The notes: generated from the letters alone by a model not told the origin. A stretch of DNA of 64,000 nt from Microbacterium maritypicum (GCF_041529975.1 NZ_CP168030.1:1798001-1862000); one strand, 5' to 3'. Positions 38,579 to 47,465 are shown, counted from the first letter of the stretch. Translations and numbers: made by a program.

Positions 38579-39292
38579 ATGACCGTTGCAGCGACCAGCA
38601 TCGATCCACCCCGCAGGCTCTTCGTGCCCAATGTCACGAAGCAGTGCTGGGGGTTCATGATCGGCTCCGCGTTCTTCGCCGTCGGCTCCGCGCCCGGCCT
38701 GAGCGAGGCATTGGGCTCGAGCGGGTCCAACCTGCTCTTCTTCATCGGCGCCTGGTTCTTCACCGGCGCCGGACTGATCCAACTGTTCCTCAGCGGTGCC
38801 GTGGCCGTGAGGGTGGCCTACGCGCCGGGACGGATGGTGCGGGCGGAGTGGCTCGCCGCTGCCACGCAGTCGTTCGGGACGATCCTGTTCAACGTCAGCA
38901 CGACCGGCGCCCTGCACGCGCGGAGCATCGCTGCACAGGAGAAGCTCGTCTGGAATCCCGACGCCGGGGGCTCTGTCGCCTTCCTCCTCAGCGGCATCCT
39001 CGCATTCGTGGCCTACGCCCATGCCCGAAGGCTCTGGGATCTGGGGCGTCGGGCCTGGTGGTCGGTCTTCATCAATATGGTCGGATGCATCGCGTTCGGT
39101 GCCTCGGCAGTGGGCGCATTCATCCTGCCCAGCGGAGACGCGCTCAACAACGGTCTCGCGAACAACGGCACCTTCGTCGGGGCGCTCTGCTTCCTGCTGG
39201 CCTCTCTCATCGTTCTTCCGTTCTGGGATCGGGGACGCCATCACCGGGGCAGGGCGGGCTCCGGCCAGGACGACGAGCCCGTTCTCCGATGA
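38579..39292 (+). CDS. Hypothetical six-helix membrane protein
   Basis: A 237-residue protein with about six membrane helices (roughly 25-45, 50-72, 93-115, 125-145, 155-180, 190-210) and a charged C-terminus. No family was recognised with certainty. GAGAGGAG precedes the ATG. It overlaps the next gene by ATGA and follows the gadB hairpin. Its place suggests a membrane role in the same stress response as GadB; a transport role for glutamate or GABA is only a guess. Confidence 0.7.
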   Translation: MTVAATSIDPPRRLFVPNVTKQCWGFMIGSAFFAVGSAPGLSEALGSSGSNLLFFIGAWFFTGAGLIQLFLSGAVAVRVAYAPGRMVRAEWLAAATQSFGTILFNVSTTGALHARSIAAQEKLVWNPDAGGSVAFLLSGILAFVAYAHARRLWDLGRRAWWSVFINMVGCIAFGASAVGAFILPSGDALNNGLANNGTFVGALCFLLASLIVLPFWDRGRHHRGRAGSGQDDEPVLR

Positions 39293-40410
39293 CGCGCACG
39301 CGGACGCCGGTGGCGACGGAACGGGAGACGGCGATGGACAGGACGACATCGATCGACACGAGAGCGAGTGCGAGGGCGGTCGGCTCCCGCATCCGGGTCC
39401 GACGTGCGCTCGACGACGAGTCGTTCGCCCTCACTTTCGGCGCGTTCGCCTTCGCCGGAAGCGCCATCGTCGCGATCTTCGTGTTCTGGGGCCGCGAGCT
39501 TCCGATCGATGGCCGACACTCTCTCGGCGAGTTCGCGGCGATCGCCGGCGCCGTGGCCGCCGCTGCCGGATTCGCGACATCCCGTCTGCGTCCGCATCGC
39601 GACAGGCCGACCGACATGCGCGCCGCCGACGGCACCCGGTACTGGTGGTTCGACCTCGTCGCATTGTCGGCCGCCTACGCTGCCATCGCTCTTCTCGGGT
39701 GGATCGGCGTGGCGACCATCCTCGATCACAGCTTCGTCGGGGCGACGGTGTTCGCGTCGCCCGCGGTCGTCCTCGCGGCGGCATCCGCGGCGCTCAGCGC
39801 ATATCTCGCCTTCGTGAGCGGGGCGAATCTCACGCCCCGACATCTGTCCCTCGTCCTCGCGGTGTTCCTCGTGGTCGGCATGGTGACGGCGATGTTGAGT
39901 GCGACGGACCCGCAGTGGTGGCAGATGAACCTGTCGGCGCTCGGCATCACCCACGACATCTCGGCGCTGACGTTCAACGTCACACTGATCGTGTCGGGCG
40001 TCATCGTCACGACGATCGCGCGGTTCGGGACCGCGTCTCTGCCTTCGGAGAAGGACGCGGATCGACGGCGGCGAGGCACCGTTCGGGGGCTCTTCGTTCT
40101 GCTCGGTGCGCTGCTCGCCTGTGTCGGGCTCTTTCCCGTCGACCGGTTCTTCCTCCTGCACAACACAGTCGCCACCGGCATGTGCGTCGCGTTCGCGGTG
40201 CTCGTGGTCGGGCTCCCCTGGCTCATCCCGACCATGCCGAGAGTCTTCGTCGCGCTGGGCTTCGTCTACGTGGGGGTGATCGTGATCCTCGCGCTGCTCT
40301 TCTCCGCCGGCATCTACAACCTGACGGCCGTCGAGCTCGTCTCGGCTCTGCTCATCTTCAGCTGGATCATCCTGTTCCTGCGTAATGCGCACCCGGTGGT
40401 GCGCGCATGA
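39289..40410 (+). CDS. Polytopic membrane protein, weakly DUF998-like
   Basis: A 373-residue protein with a ~45-residue basic N-terminus and nine or ten membrane helices. The pieces LGITHDISALTFNVTLIVSG and LFPVDRFFLLHNTVA recall the His-containing helices of DUF998 proteins, but the match is weak. The ATG overlaps the stop of the previous gene (ATGA), and its own stop overlaps the next start in the same way. A long upstream frame in the same register is a shadow of the previous gene. Function unknown. Confidence 0.68.
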   Translation: MTRTRTPVATERETAMDRTTSIDTRASARAVGSRIRVRRALDDESFALTFGAFAFAGSAIVAIFVFWGRELPIDGRHSLGEFAAIAGAVAAAAGFATSRLRPHRDRPTDMRAADGTRYWWFDLVALSAAYAAIALLGWIGVATILDHSFVGATVFASPAVVLAAASAALSAYLAFVSGANLTPRHLSLVLAVFLVVGMVTAMLSATDPQWWQMNLSALGITHDISALTFNVTLIVSGVIVTTIARFGTASLPSEKDADRRRRGTVRGLFVLLGALLACVGLFPVDRFFLLHNTVATGMCVAFAVLVVGLPWLIPTMPRVFVALGFVYVGVIVILALLFSAGIYNLTAVELVSALLIFSWIILFLRNAHPVVRA

Positions 40411-41078
40411 TCGCCGTCCTCGCAGATCTGCTGACACTCGGCGTCGCCGTCGCGATCAGCCCGTTGTCCATCGTCGCCGTCATCCTGATGGCGACATCGG
40501 GCAAGGGGCGCACGAACGGCACGGCGTTCATCCTGGGGTGTTATGCGTGGGGCATCCTCTTCGTCGGCGTCCTCGTGCTGATCGGCCGAGCGGCGGGGGC
40601 GGAGGACCCGGACTCCGGGCCGCACATCACGATCGACATCATCGAGATCGTCCTCGGTGCGGGTCTGCTCGTGCTCGCGCTGCTGCAGTGGCGCGGCCGT
40701 TCTTCGCACGAGACTCCCAAATGGATGGCCAGTCTCGACGGGCTGACCGCGTGGAAGGCGTTCTTCGTCGGCGTCCTGATATCGGGACCGCTGTCGCCCA
40801 AGGATCTGCCGCTGCTCGCCGCCGCGGGGGGCCGCATTTCGCAGGCCGTCCTGCCCGTCGAACAGGTGGTGGCCGTCGTGCTGATCTTCGGCATCTTCGG
40901 CATCTCAGCGGTGGCGATTCCGTGGATCATCAGCGTCGTCTCGCCGAGCAAGGTCGAGGTGCGCCTCTCCGGCATGCGCAACTGGCTCGTCACCAATCAC
41001 GCCGTCATCATGGCGGTGCTCTTCGTCATCCTCGGTTTCAAGCTCATCGGCGCCGGCGTCGCCGACCTCGCGGGGTGA
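40407..41078 (+). CDS. GAP/Sap-family membrane protein
   Basis: A 223-residue protein with six membrane helices that fits the GAP family (peptidoglycolipid-addressing protein, Sap). It opens with LGVAVAISPLSIVAVILM, and a conserved loop reads VLISGPLSPKDLPLLAAAG. In mycobacteria relatives help place lipids in the envelope. It overlaps the previous gene by ATGA and is 29 bp before the antiporter gene, so it belongs to the same transcript. Confidence 0.78.
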   Translation: MIAVLADLLTLGVAVAISPLSIVAVILMATSGKGRTNGTAFILGCYAWGILFVGVLVLIGRAAGAEDPDSGPHITIDIIEIVLGAGLLVLALLQWRGRSSHETPKWMASLDGLTAWKAFFVGVLISGPLSPKDLPLLAAAGGRISQAVLPVEQVVAVVLIFGIFGISAVAIPWIISVVSPSKVEVRLSGMRNWLVTNHAVIMAVLFVILGFKLIGAGVADLAG

Positions 41079-41107
41079 GTCGTGGGTTCCGATCGTGAGG
41101 AGTCCGG

Positions 41108-42757
41108 ATGCCGGTAGAGGTCCTCGTCTTCGTCATCGTCGCCGTGTTCGTGATCGTGTTCGCGAGCTCGCTGTCGCAGCGGACGGGCATCGCGGGGCCG
41201 CTGATCCTCGTCGCCGTCGGCGTGGGGGTCAGCCTGATCCCCGGGGTGGCCGCCGTGTCCGTGCCCCCGGAGTTGATCCTGGTCGGCGTGTTGCCTCCAC
41301 TGCTGTTCTCGGCGGCCGTCTCCGCCCCGGCGATCGAATTCCGGCGTGATCTCGCCGCGATCGGCGGCCTATCGGTGCTCCTCGTGATCGTGAGCGCCGT
41401 GGTGCTCGGGCTGTTCTTCTTCTGGGCCATACCCGGTCTCGGCTTCCCGCTGGCGGTGGCGCTCGGTGCGATCCTGAGCCCGACGGATGCCGTCGCGACG
41501 TCCATCGTGCGCCGACTCGGAGTGCCGCGACGCGTGGTGACCGTGCTCGAGGGGGAGTCCCTGCTCAACGACGCGACCGCACTGGTGCTGCTGCGCACGG
41601 CGATCGTCGCGGCGGCGTCCGGATTCTCCTTCCTCACGACTCTCGGATCGTTCGCCTGGGCGGTGCTCTCCGCTGTCGCCGTCGGTGCGGGCGCCGGGTG
41701 GCTGGCGCTGCGCCTGCGGGCATGGACCACGAGCGCGACGGCGAACACCGCCCTCGGCTTGACGATCCCGTACATCGCCTATCTGCCGACGGAAGCACTC
41801 GGAGGTTCCGGCCTCGTCGCGGCGGTCGTGGCGGGCGTGGTCTGCGGGCAAGGGGCCGTGCGATGGCTCACACCCGAACAGCGCATCTCCGACAAGCTCA
41901 CCTGGCGCACGATCGCGTTCCTCCTCGAGGGTGCCGTCTTCCTCCTCATGGGGCTCGAGTTGTGGGGGATCGTCGAGAGCAATCTCGAGGCAGAAGAAGG
42001 GCTGCTCGCAGGCATCGCCATCGCCGCGGTGGCACTCGTGATCCTGATCGCCGTCCGTGCCGCCTACGTCTTCCCCATGATGCAGGTGCACACCGCCAGG
42101 GTGGCGAGATCGGTGCGCCACCGCCTCTCCGTGGACGGAGCCGGGTCCGGAAGGCGCACTGCGGGACGGATGCGCGCCGACATCGAGTACTTCGACGCGT
42201 CGCCGCTGACCTGGAAGCACAATGCGATGATCGTGTGGGCCGGCATGCGTGGTGCGGTCACCCTCGCGGCGGCGCAGACGCTGCCCGCAGAAGTACCGTC
42301 GCGCGACCTGCTGGTCTTCATCGCGTTCCTCGTCGCCGCGGGCAGTCTGCTGCTGCAGGGGATGACCCTTCCTGTCTTGGCGCGTCTCCTCGGACTCCGG
42401 GCGGCTGGGGCGAGCGGCCCGCCGCGCGACGAGATCCGCAGCATCGACGAGCAGCTGCGTGACGCCGCCCAAGCGGCGATCGACGGTGACACGCTGCAGC
42501 GTCGTGGGCGCACGCCGTTCTCCGACGCGCTCTCTTCGCTCCCGAGGGCGGGATTCGTCGCGCCACTCGATCCCCGTGGCGGTGCGGATGCCCCGGAGGC
42601 GCTCGAGTTCCAACTCGCCCTGATCGCCGTCATGCGGGAGCGCCTGCATGAACTCGGCCGGTCCGGACATCACAGCACGACCGCCCTCCGATATGTCCTC
42701 GATGAGCTCGATGCCTTCGAGATCAGTGTGAAGCTCCACCTCGAAAGCGAGAGATGA
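41108..42757 (+). CDS. Na+/H+ antiporter, CPA1 family
   Basis: A 549-residue cation/proton antiporter of the NhaP/YjcE type. About 12 helices occupy the first ~430 residues, with ALGAILSPTDAVATSIVRRLG and LEGESLLNDATALVLLRTA as the ion-binding signatures and MRGAVTLAAAQTLP in helix 11. The last ~110 residues form a cytoplasmic tail. GAGGAG lies before the ATG. It exchanges Na+ or K+ for H+ and so supports pH and salt homeostasis, consistent with glutamate decarboxylase upstream. It overlaps the next gene by ATGA. Confidence 0.9.
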   Translation: MPVEVLVFVIVAVFVIVFASSLSQRTGIAGPLILVAVGVGVSLIPGVAAVSVPPELILVGVLPPLLFSAAVSAPAIEFRRDLAAIGGLSVLLVIVSAVVLGLFFFWAIPGLGFPLAVALGAILSPTDAVATSIVRRLGVPRRVVTVLEGESLLNDATALVLLRTAIVAAASGFSFLTTLGSFAWAVLSAVAVGAGAGWLALRLRAWTTSATANTALGLTIPYIAYLPTEALGGSGLVAAVVAGVVCGQGAVRWLTPEQRISDKLTWRTIAFLLEGAVFLLMGLELWGIVESNLEAEEGLLAGIAIAAVALVILIAVRAAYVFPMMQVHTARVARSVRHRLSVDGAGSGRRTAGRMRADIEYFDASPLTWKHNAMIVWAGMRGAVTLAAAQTLPAEVPSRDLLVFIAFLVAAGSLLLQGMTLPVLARLLGLRAAGASGPPRDEIRSIDEQLRDAAQAAIDGDTLQRRGRTPFSDALSSLPRAGFVAPLDPRGGADAPEALEFQLALIAVMRERLHELGRSGHHSTTALRYVLDELDAFEISVKLHLESER

Positions 42758-43659
42758 CCATGGAACTCGACTCGGCACCTCTGATCGGCATCGCTCTGGC
42801 GGTCGGATCTGCCGCTGCGCTCGCGGTCGGCAATCTGCTGCAGGCGCGAGGTGTGCGTGCCATGGAGGCCGCAGCGGAGCGCGGAGTCGACGGTTCGAAG
42901 GCCATGAACCTCCTTCGCAACCACTTCTGGCTGCTCGGCACTCTCCTCCTCGGAGTCACCGTGCTCCTGCAGATGGGCAGTCTCACATTCGCGCCCTTGA
43001 TGGTCGTGCAACCGGTGGGCGTCGTCGCACTGGTGTTCACCGCCCTGTTGACGGCAGTGTTCGCCAAGAGAGCGCCCTCCCGTCAGGTGGTGCGAGCCAT
43101 CGCCATCTGCGTGCTCGGGGTGGCCGGGTTCGTGACCGTCGCGGCGATGGTGAGCACGCAGCACGCGATCACCGATGTGCAGCTCATCGCGGTGCTGGTC
43201 GTGCTGACCGTGCTGCTGGTCACCACGGCGGTGGTCGGGATCGTGGGGCGGCGCCGGCGCACGCCTCCGGTCGTCTGGGTGCTTCTCGGCGGCATCTACT
43301 CGGCCTTCGTGGCGACCCTCGGCAAGACAGTCATCCTCCGCGTGCAGTCTGCCTTTCAGTCGGGCGGTCTGAAGTGGGATGTCGCCAACCTTCTGACCAT
43401 CGCCTGCATTCTGGGCATCGGAGTCGCCGGGGGACTCTCGATCTACTTCGTGCAGAAGGCCCACGCTTTCAACCGCCCGGAGGTCGTCGTCGCGGGGCTC
43501 ACCGTCGTGGATCCCGCGGTCGCCGTCGTGCTGGGCATCGCGATCCTGGGCGAGGCGAGCGGCGCGCCGATGTGGGCGTACCTGGCGTTGGCGGCGGCGG
43601 GAGCGGTCGCGATGAGCGGGGTGTTCGCCCTGTCACGGGCGGAGGCTCGCACGGAATGA
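42754..43659 (+). CDS. DMT-family (EamA-like) membrane protein
   Basis: A 301-residue protein with about nine helices in the drug/metabolite transporter pattern. It starts with IGIALAVGSAAALAVGNLLQARG, and the repeated halves end with PVGVVALVFTALLTAVFAKR and VVDPAVAVVLGIAILGEASG. Actinobacteria carry many DMT proteins of this type with unknown substrate. It is the last gene of the plus-strand run begun at 32967 and is coupled to the antiporter by ATGA. Confidence 0.78.
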   Translation: MTMELDSAPLIGIALAVGSAAALAVGNLLQARGVRAMEAAAERGVDGSKAMNLLRNHFWLLGTLLLGVTVLLQMGSLTFAPLMVVQPVGVVALVFTALLTAVFAKRAPSRQVVRAIAICVLGVAGFVTVAAMVSTQHAITDVQLIAVLVVLTVLLVTTAVVGIVGRRRRTPPVVWVLLGGIYSAFVATLGKTVILRVQSAFQSGGLKWDVANLLTIACILGIGVAGGLSIYFVQKAHAFNRPEVVVAGLTVVDPAVAVVLGIAILGEASGAPMWAYLALAAAGAVAMSGVFALSRAEARTE

Positions 43660-43993
43660 GCGGTGCGGGTCGGGTCCTCAGCGGCCCGGATGCCGGACAG
43701 CCCGGGTGGTCGCCCGGGTGTCACCGGGGTGAACACCCGGGTGATGTCCGACGGTGATCTGCGCCCCGAGCCCACCAATATATTAGGAAGGAGTCAGCGA
43801 GGAACCGAGGGGGTTGGTTTCTCGTCTTACAGGACCGGCGCTTCCCCAGAGCGTCGGCAGAGCAGGGGGTAACGATGCTTCGAGCGACCGCTTTTAACGA
43901 CAAGTGCACGACTGTCCTTCGTCGGGAGCTCCTCCGTCCCGTCGTGGTGCGAACACCTCGAACCGCTCCGGAAAGAGCCTGGGTGGGGCCCGC
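43660..43993 (+). promoter_or_regulatory. Intergenic control region with CGGGTG repeat array
   Basis: This 334-bp stretch has no gene. It carries four direct hexamers reading CGGGTG on the plus strand at 43703, 43715, 43726 (as GGGGTG) and 43738, start-to-start distances 12, 11 and 12 bp. A TATATT -10 box follows at 43779-43784 with a poor -35, which fits an activator-dependent promoter. The remaining ~200-nt leader (AGGAAGGAG soon after the -10, GGTGGGG just before the ATG) has no clear reading frame of its own. Confidence 0.6.
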
Positions 43994-45541
43994 ATGAACC
44001 TCACCGACACGGACCGCGCCCGCGATGAGCTCGCGAAGGCAGTGCGTGCCGGACATCCAGAAACCATCGCCCGCACCGTCGTCTCCAACGTATGGCCGCT
44101 CTACACGACGCATCCCGACGCGTTGACGGCAGCGGTCGTCGAGCTCCCGAGCAGTCTGCTCGACCGGCATCCCATTCTTCGAGTGATCCATCCGATGACG
44201 GCCGTGCTCGCCCGCAGGGCTCGGGCCTATCAGCCGGTCCCGCACGCCCAGGATGCGCGCCTGATGAGCGCCGATGAGCTCGACTTCCTCACTCTTGCCC
44301 AAATGCTCTCGTTCCGCGTCAACGGCGACGTCACGGCCGCCATGGTCTACGCGCGGCGGCTCGAGGATCGCCTTCTCGAGACGGCAGCCGAGGGCCGGGA
44401 ACGCATCGACGGGCCCCTGTGGTTCCTCCATCATCAGATCGGGACCACGATGCTCGCCGCCGGCGACTCGGGGCGGGCGCTGTTGGAGTTCGCGACGGCT
44501 CGTCAGCTGGGCAAGTTCTCCGGGCAGGAGTACGCCGAACGTATGGCTCTCGCCCGAACCGCACTCGCACACGCGATCCGCGGCACTCTGAGTGAGGCGG
44601 AACGCGCGCTCGCCGAGGCGGAGGAGATGCCGGAGGTGACCGCCCTCCATGCGAGCGCGACGATGTCGTCCGAGCTCATCGCCAGGGCGCTCATTGCCGT
44701 GGACCGCCGGTCGGGTGACGTCGACGAGTTGCTGTCGGGAGCGTGCCCGGTCGACAGCATCGAACTCAACTGGCCGTTCGCTCTGCTGGCCCGTTGCCGT
44801 GCCTATCTCTCGCGGCATCGGCCGGAGGATGCGCTCGAGGCGATCCGACTGGCTTCGGACGGGCATCCGACTCAGCGGGGCTCGTTCGCCGCCGACGTCG
44901 TCGCCTCCTCGACCATCGAGGCGCTCATCGCCACGGGTGACTCCGCGTATGCCTGGACGGTCGTCAAGGAAAACCCCAAGGTCGGCGTGCTCACCCTGCT
45001 GGCGACCGCCCATCTCGCGCTCCACGACGGGCGGCTGGACACGGCGGCACACGAGCTTCGCGCGCTGGCATCGGACCAGACGCTCGGACCTGCGCAGCGC
45101 GCCGAAGCCGTGCTGCTCTCCGGGTGGCTCGAGCTCGCGCGAACGGGCGAGATCGATGCGGAGACCGCACGCCAGATCTCGAGGATCTCCCAGCGCGCCG
45201 ACCGCCGACGCCTGCTGGAAGTGATGCCGCGACAGCTCGTGGATCGCATCAAGGAAGTGCTGGATGCGGAAGCCGCCGAGGAGTGGGTCGTGGTGACGGA
45301 GGGCATCGTGTTCCGGGATCTCCAAGCGCGACCGTCGCTCACCTCGGGCGAACTCCGTATCCTCAACGCGCTGCCGGCACAGCGGTCGACGGCGAACATG
45401 GCATCGAGCTTCCACGTGTCGCCGAACACCGTGAAGTCGCAGCTGCGCTCGATCTACCGCAAGCTGGGGTGCTCGACTCGAGAAGAGGCGATTCGCATCG
45501 CGACGCGCATGCGTCTGCTCGCTGCCTCCATGAGCGACTGA
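43994..45541 (+). CDS. MalT-like LuxR regulator without ATPase domain, copy 2
   Basis: A 515-residue paralogue of the regulator at 29800-31353, alike from the first residues (MNLTD) to the end. The TPR-like helical body (SADELDFLTLAQMLSFRVNGD, then VYARRLEDRLLE) is followed by the LuxR HTH (LTSGELRILNALPAQRSTANM and VSPNTVKSQLRSIYRKLGCS). No P-loop is present. The ATG at 43994 matches the start of copy 1; the extension back to 43904 has no counterpart there. Its own promoter carries the CGGGTG array, so self-activation is likely (inference). It converges with the hdeD-like gene at a strong terminator. Confidence 0.85.
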   Translation: MNLTDTDRARDELAKAVRAGHPETIARTVVSNVWPLYTTHPDALTAAVVELPSSLLDRHPILRVIHPMTAVLARRARAYQPVPHAQDARLMSADELDFLTLAQMLSFRVNGDVTAAMVYARRLEDRLLETAAEGRERIDGPLWFLHHQIGTTMLAAGDSGRALLEFATARQLGKFSGQEYAERMALARTALAHAIRGTLSEAERALAEAEEMPEVTALHASATMSSELIARALIAVDRRSGDVDELLSGACPVDSIELNWPFALLARCRAYLSRHRPEDALEAIRLASDGHPTQRGSFAADVVASSTIEALIATGDSAYAWTVVKENPKVGVLTLLATAHLALHDGRLDTAAHELRALASDQTLGPAQRAEAVLLSGWLELARTGEIDAETARQISRISQRADRRRLLEVMPRQLVDRIKEVLDAEAAEEWVVVTEGIVFRDLQARPSLTSGELRILNALPAQRSTANMASSFHVSPNTVKSQLRSIYRKLGCSTREEAIRIATRMRLLAASMSD

Positions 45542-45560
45542 TCGCCTTCGCCGCATCGAC

Positions 45561-45610
45561 CACGGACGGTCGCGCTGGCCACGTTCGGGCAGCCGGCGCG
45601 ACCGTCCGTG
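45561..45610. terminator. Bidirectional terminator between LuxR copy 2 and HdeD
   Basis: A perfect 15-bp inverted repeat (arms 45561-45575 and 45596-45610, starting CACGGACGGT) with a 20-nt loop fills the gap between two convergent stop codons and ends 2 bp from the HdeD stop. Confidence 0.75.
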
Positions 45611-45611
45611 A

Positions 45612-46172
45612 TCAACGCTGCATGCGACCGAACGTGATCGCTCGCACGATGTTCACCACGCCGAGGACGATGAGCGAGATACCCATCAGCATCCACAGCA
45701 CCATGGCGCCCCACAGCGGTGCGAACAGCAGCACCGCTCCAGCCACGATCGAGAAGATCGCGAAGACGATCGACCAGACCCTGGAGCCGGTTCCGGAGAG
45801 GGTGCTCAGAGCGACGATGCCCTCGACGATCCACAGGATGCCGACGAGCACGCCGAGGAAGGCTCCCAGCCAGACCGCGGTCTGACCGAGGCTCGTGAAC
45901 GCGATCACCCCGGCGACGATGAAGATCAGGCCGAGCAGCACGTGGCCGACGCGCGCCCATCCGCCCTTCGTCCTGCTCAGCCCGCCGATGGCCGCGTAGA
46001 TGACACCGGCGACGATCGCGTAGGCGGCGACGAGAGCGGTGACGGCCACCGCGGTCTTGCCCGGCCAGACGAGGATCACCACCCCGACGACGAGGGCGAG
46101 CGATCCCCCCACGCCGATGGCGATGCGGATGCCGTCGAAGGCGGTCTTCGTGGACGTGGGTGCAGCGTGCAT
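45612..46172 (-). CDS. HdeD-family acid-resistance membrane protein
   Basis: A 186-residue protein with six short membrane helices in three pairs, the DUF308/HdeD layout (GGSLALVVGVVILVWPGKTAVAV; IVAGVIAFTSLGQTAVWLGA; IVAGAVLLFAPLWGAMVLWML). In E. coli HdeD supports acid resistance at high cell density. It lies 38 bp after the second amidase on the same strand, so the two are probably one transcript started at the CGGGTG array near 47.4 kb. With glutamate decarboxylase in the same cluster, this is the clearest hint that acid stress is a signal. Confidence 0.85.
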   Translation of the reverse strand: MHAAPTSTKTAFDGIRIAIGVGGSLALVVGVVILVWPGKTAVAVTALVAAYAIVAGVIYAAIGGLSRTKGGWARVGHVLLGLIFIVAGVIAFTSLGQTAVWLGAFLGVLVGILWIVEGIVALSTLSGTGSRVWSIVFAIFSIVAGAVLLFAPLWGAMVLWMLMGISLIVLGVVNIVRAITFGRMQR

Positions 46173-46210
46173 AGGCGTTTCCTCGAGAGTCGATCGGGCG
46201 GTGCCGGGCG

Positions 46211-47302
46211 TTATGCGGCGTGGGGCTTCTTCTCGCCGACCAGGCTCTGAACGGCCTTCGTGATCGCGGCGAACTCGTCCTGCTTGCGCGCCACGAACTC
46301 GAGTGCTTCGGTCCCGGTGGCCAGCACCTGCTGGCCGAGCTCTCCGACATCCGCGAAATGGTGGCTGGCGTTGCCGACCAGGCCGCCCTCCAACGCCAGT
46401 CGCCCCACCAGGTCGAGCTTGAGGATTTTGGTGCCCTCGTTGAAGCTCATGTCGGCGAAATCGACCCAGACGATGTTCGGTCGGGTCGTCGATTCGAAGG
46501 CGTAGCGCATGTTGGTGAGGTCGAGCACCACCTGCCAGATGGTCTGCGACGCGTCGGGTTTGCCCTCCTCCGGCGTTCGGAACGGCTGTGCCGCGTTGCG
46601 GATGATGCTGAACATCGCCGAGATCGCCTCGATCTGAGTCTTCGGCTGTTTCTGGTGCGCCACGTAGAAGGAGGCGCGCGCGAAGCGATCACTGGCCAAG
46701 GTCGACCCGGGAAGCGGCTTGTCACCGCCGAGGCCTTCGACCTCCTTCACGAGGTCGAGCTGCTTGTCGAACGTCGGGGAGTTGGTCATCACCTGGTACT
46801 CGCGGCTGTGGTACACCTTCGGCTTACCATCGGTGTACTCGATGATCGCCGAGTCGCCGGTCGCGTCGTTGATCGCCAGGTGCAGCGTGGGAACGAGGTG
46901 CCCCGTCGGGTCGAAGAGCTGAGCGATCTGCACCTGCGACTCGTTCGTCCACGCGACGGCCTCGGCGACCGTGGCGAAGTTGTCGAGATAGTACTGCAGC
47001 CACACCGCCTGGCTCAGCTGAGTCGCATCCGCTGCGGGTCTGCCGTAGTCGGATTCGGCAAGCCACAGGATGTGACCCGCGAAGCCCTTCTCGTTCATGC
47101 CGTCGCACGCGATGAGGTCGAACGCCGTCGCGATGATGCTTCCGTACTTGGCCTTCCAGGTGAGGGTGCCATGGACACCGTCGGAGCGCTCGATGCCACG
47201 GGGGAGCTTCCAGAGGTTGGAGAGCAGGTCCATATGGAAGTCCATGTTTCGGCCAACGATGACTGCACCATTGGCATCGGGCCAGACAACTCGTGTGCAC
47301 AT
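46211..47302 (-). CDS. Choloylglycine-hydrolase-family linear amidase, copy 2
   Basis: A 363-residue paralogue of the amidase at 31403-32443. Starting at ATG 47302 the chain is MCTRVVWPDANG, with nucleophile Cys2, then GRNMDFHMDL (conserved Arg and Asp) and VMTNSPTFDKQ (conserved Asn). The frame to 47461 would bury the Cys and cannot be right. There is no signal peptide. A ~20-residue extra C-terminus (EFVARKQDEFAAITKAVQSL) is absent from copy 1. The promoter carries the CGGGTG array on its upstream side. The natural substrate is unknown: bile salts, N-acyl amino acids, acyl-homoserine lactones and penicillin V are all family substrates. Confidence 0.88.
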   Translation of the reverse strand: MCTRVVWPDANGAVIVGRNMDFHMDLLSNLWKLPRGIERSDGVHGTLTWKAKYGSIIATAFDLIACDGMNEKGFAGHILWLAESDYGRPAADATQLSQAVWLQYYLDNFATVAEAVAWTNESQVQIAQLFDPTGHLVPTLHLAINDATGDSAIIEYTDGKPKVYHSREYQVMTNSPTFDKQLDLVKEVEGLGGDKPLPGSTLASDRFARASFYVAHQKQPKTQIEAISAMFSIIRNAAQPFRTPEEGKPDASQTIWQVVLDLTNMRYAFESTTRPNIVWVDFADMSFNEGTKILKLDLVGRLALEGGLVGNASHHFADVGELGQQVLATGTEALEFVARKQDEFAAITKAVQSLVGEKKPHAA

Positions 47303-47366
47303 GAGCGCCGCACGTCCTCTCGTCGATGATTCGCCCGCGGCCGGAGGAGTCACGGGCTCTCTGGTG

Positions 47367-47465
47367 ATTATTGGTCGCGCTCGCCCGTGCGGACGTGGCG
47401 ACGACGCGAAATCACCCGCAACGCTCACCCGGGTGCCACCCGCACCTTCACCCGCTCCCAACCCG
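47367..47465 (-). promoter_or_regulatory. CGGGTG repeat array and -10 box before amidase copy 2
   Basis: Read on the minus strand, CGGGTG occurs at plus positions 47413-47418, 47426-47431, 47437-47442 and 47449-47454, with a variant CGGGTT at 47460-47465; start-to-start distances are 13, 11, 12 and 11 bp. About 40 nt downstream is AATAAT (47372-47367), a plausible -10 box. The orientation relative to the gene is the same as in the array at 43.7 kb. Confidence 0.6.

Noticed and set aside
38644..39288. Upstream half of a 588-residue frame ending at 40410
   Set aside because: It runs out of frame through the six-helix membrane protein; the real gene starts at the ATG overlapping at 39289.
31403..47302. 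Naming the amidases bile salt hydrolases
   Set aside because: Family motifs are shared by penicillin acylases and AHL acylases; the sequence does not fix the substrate.
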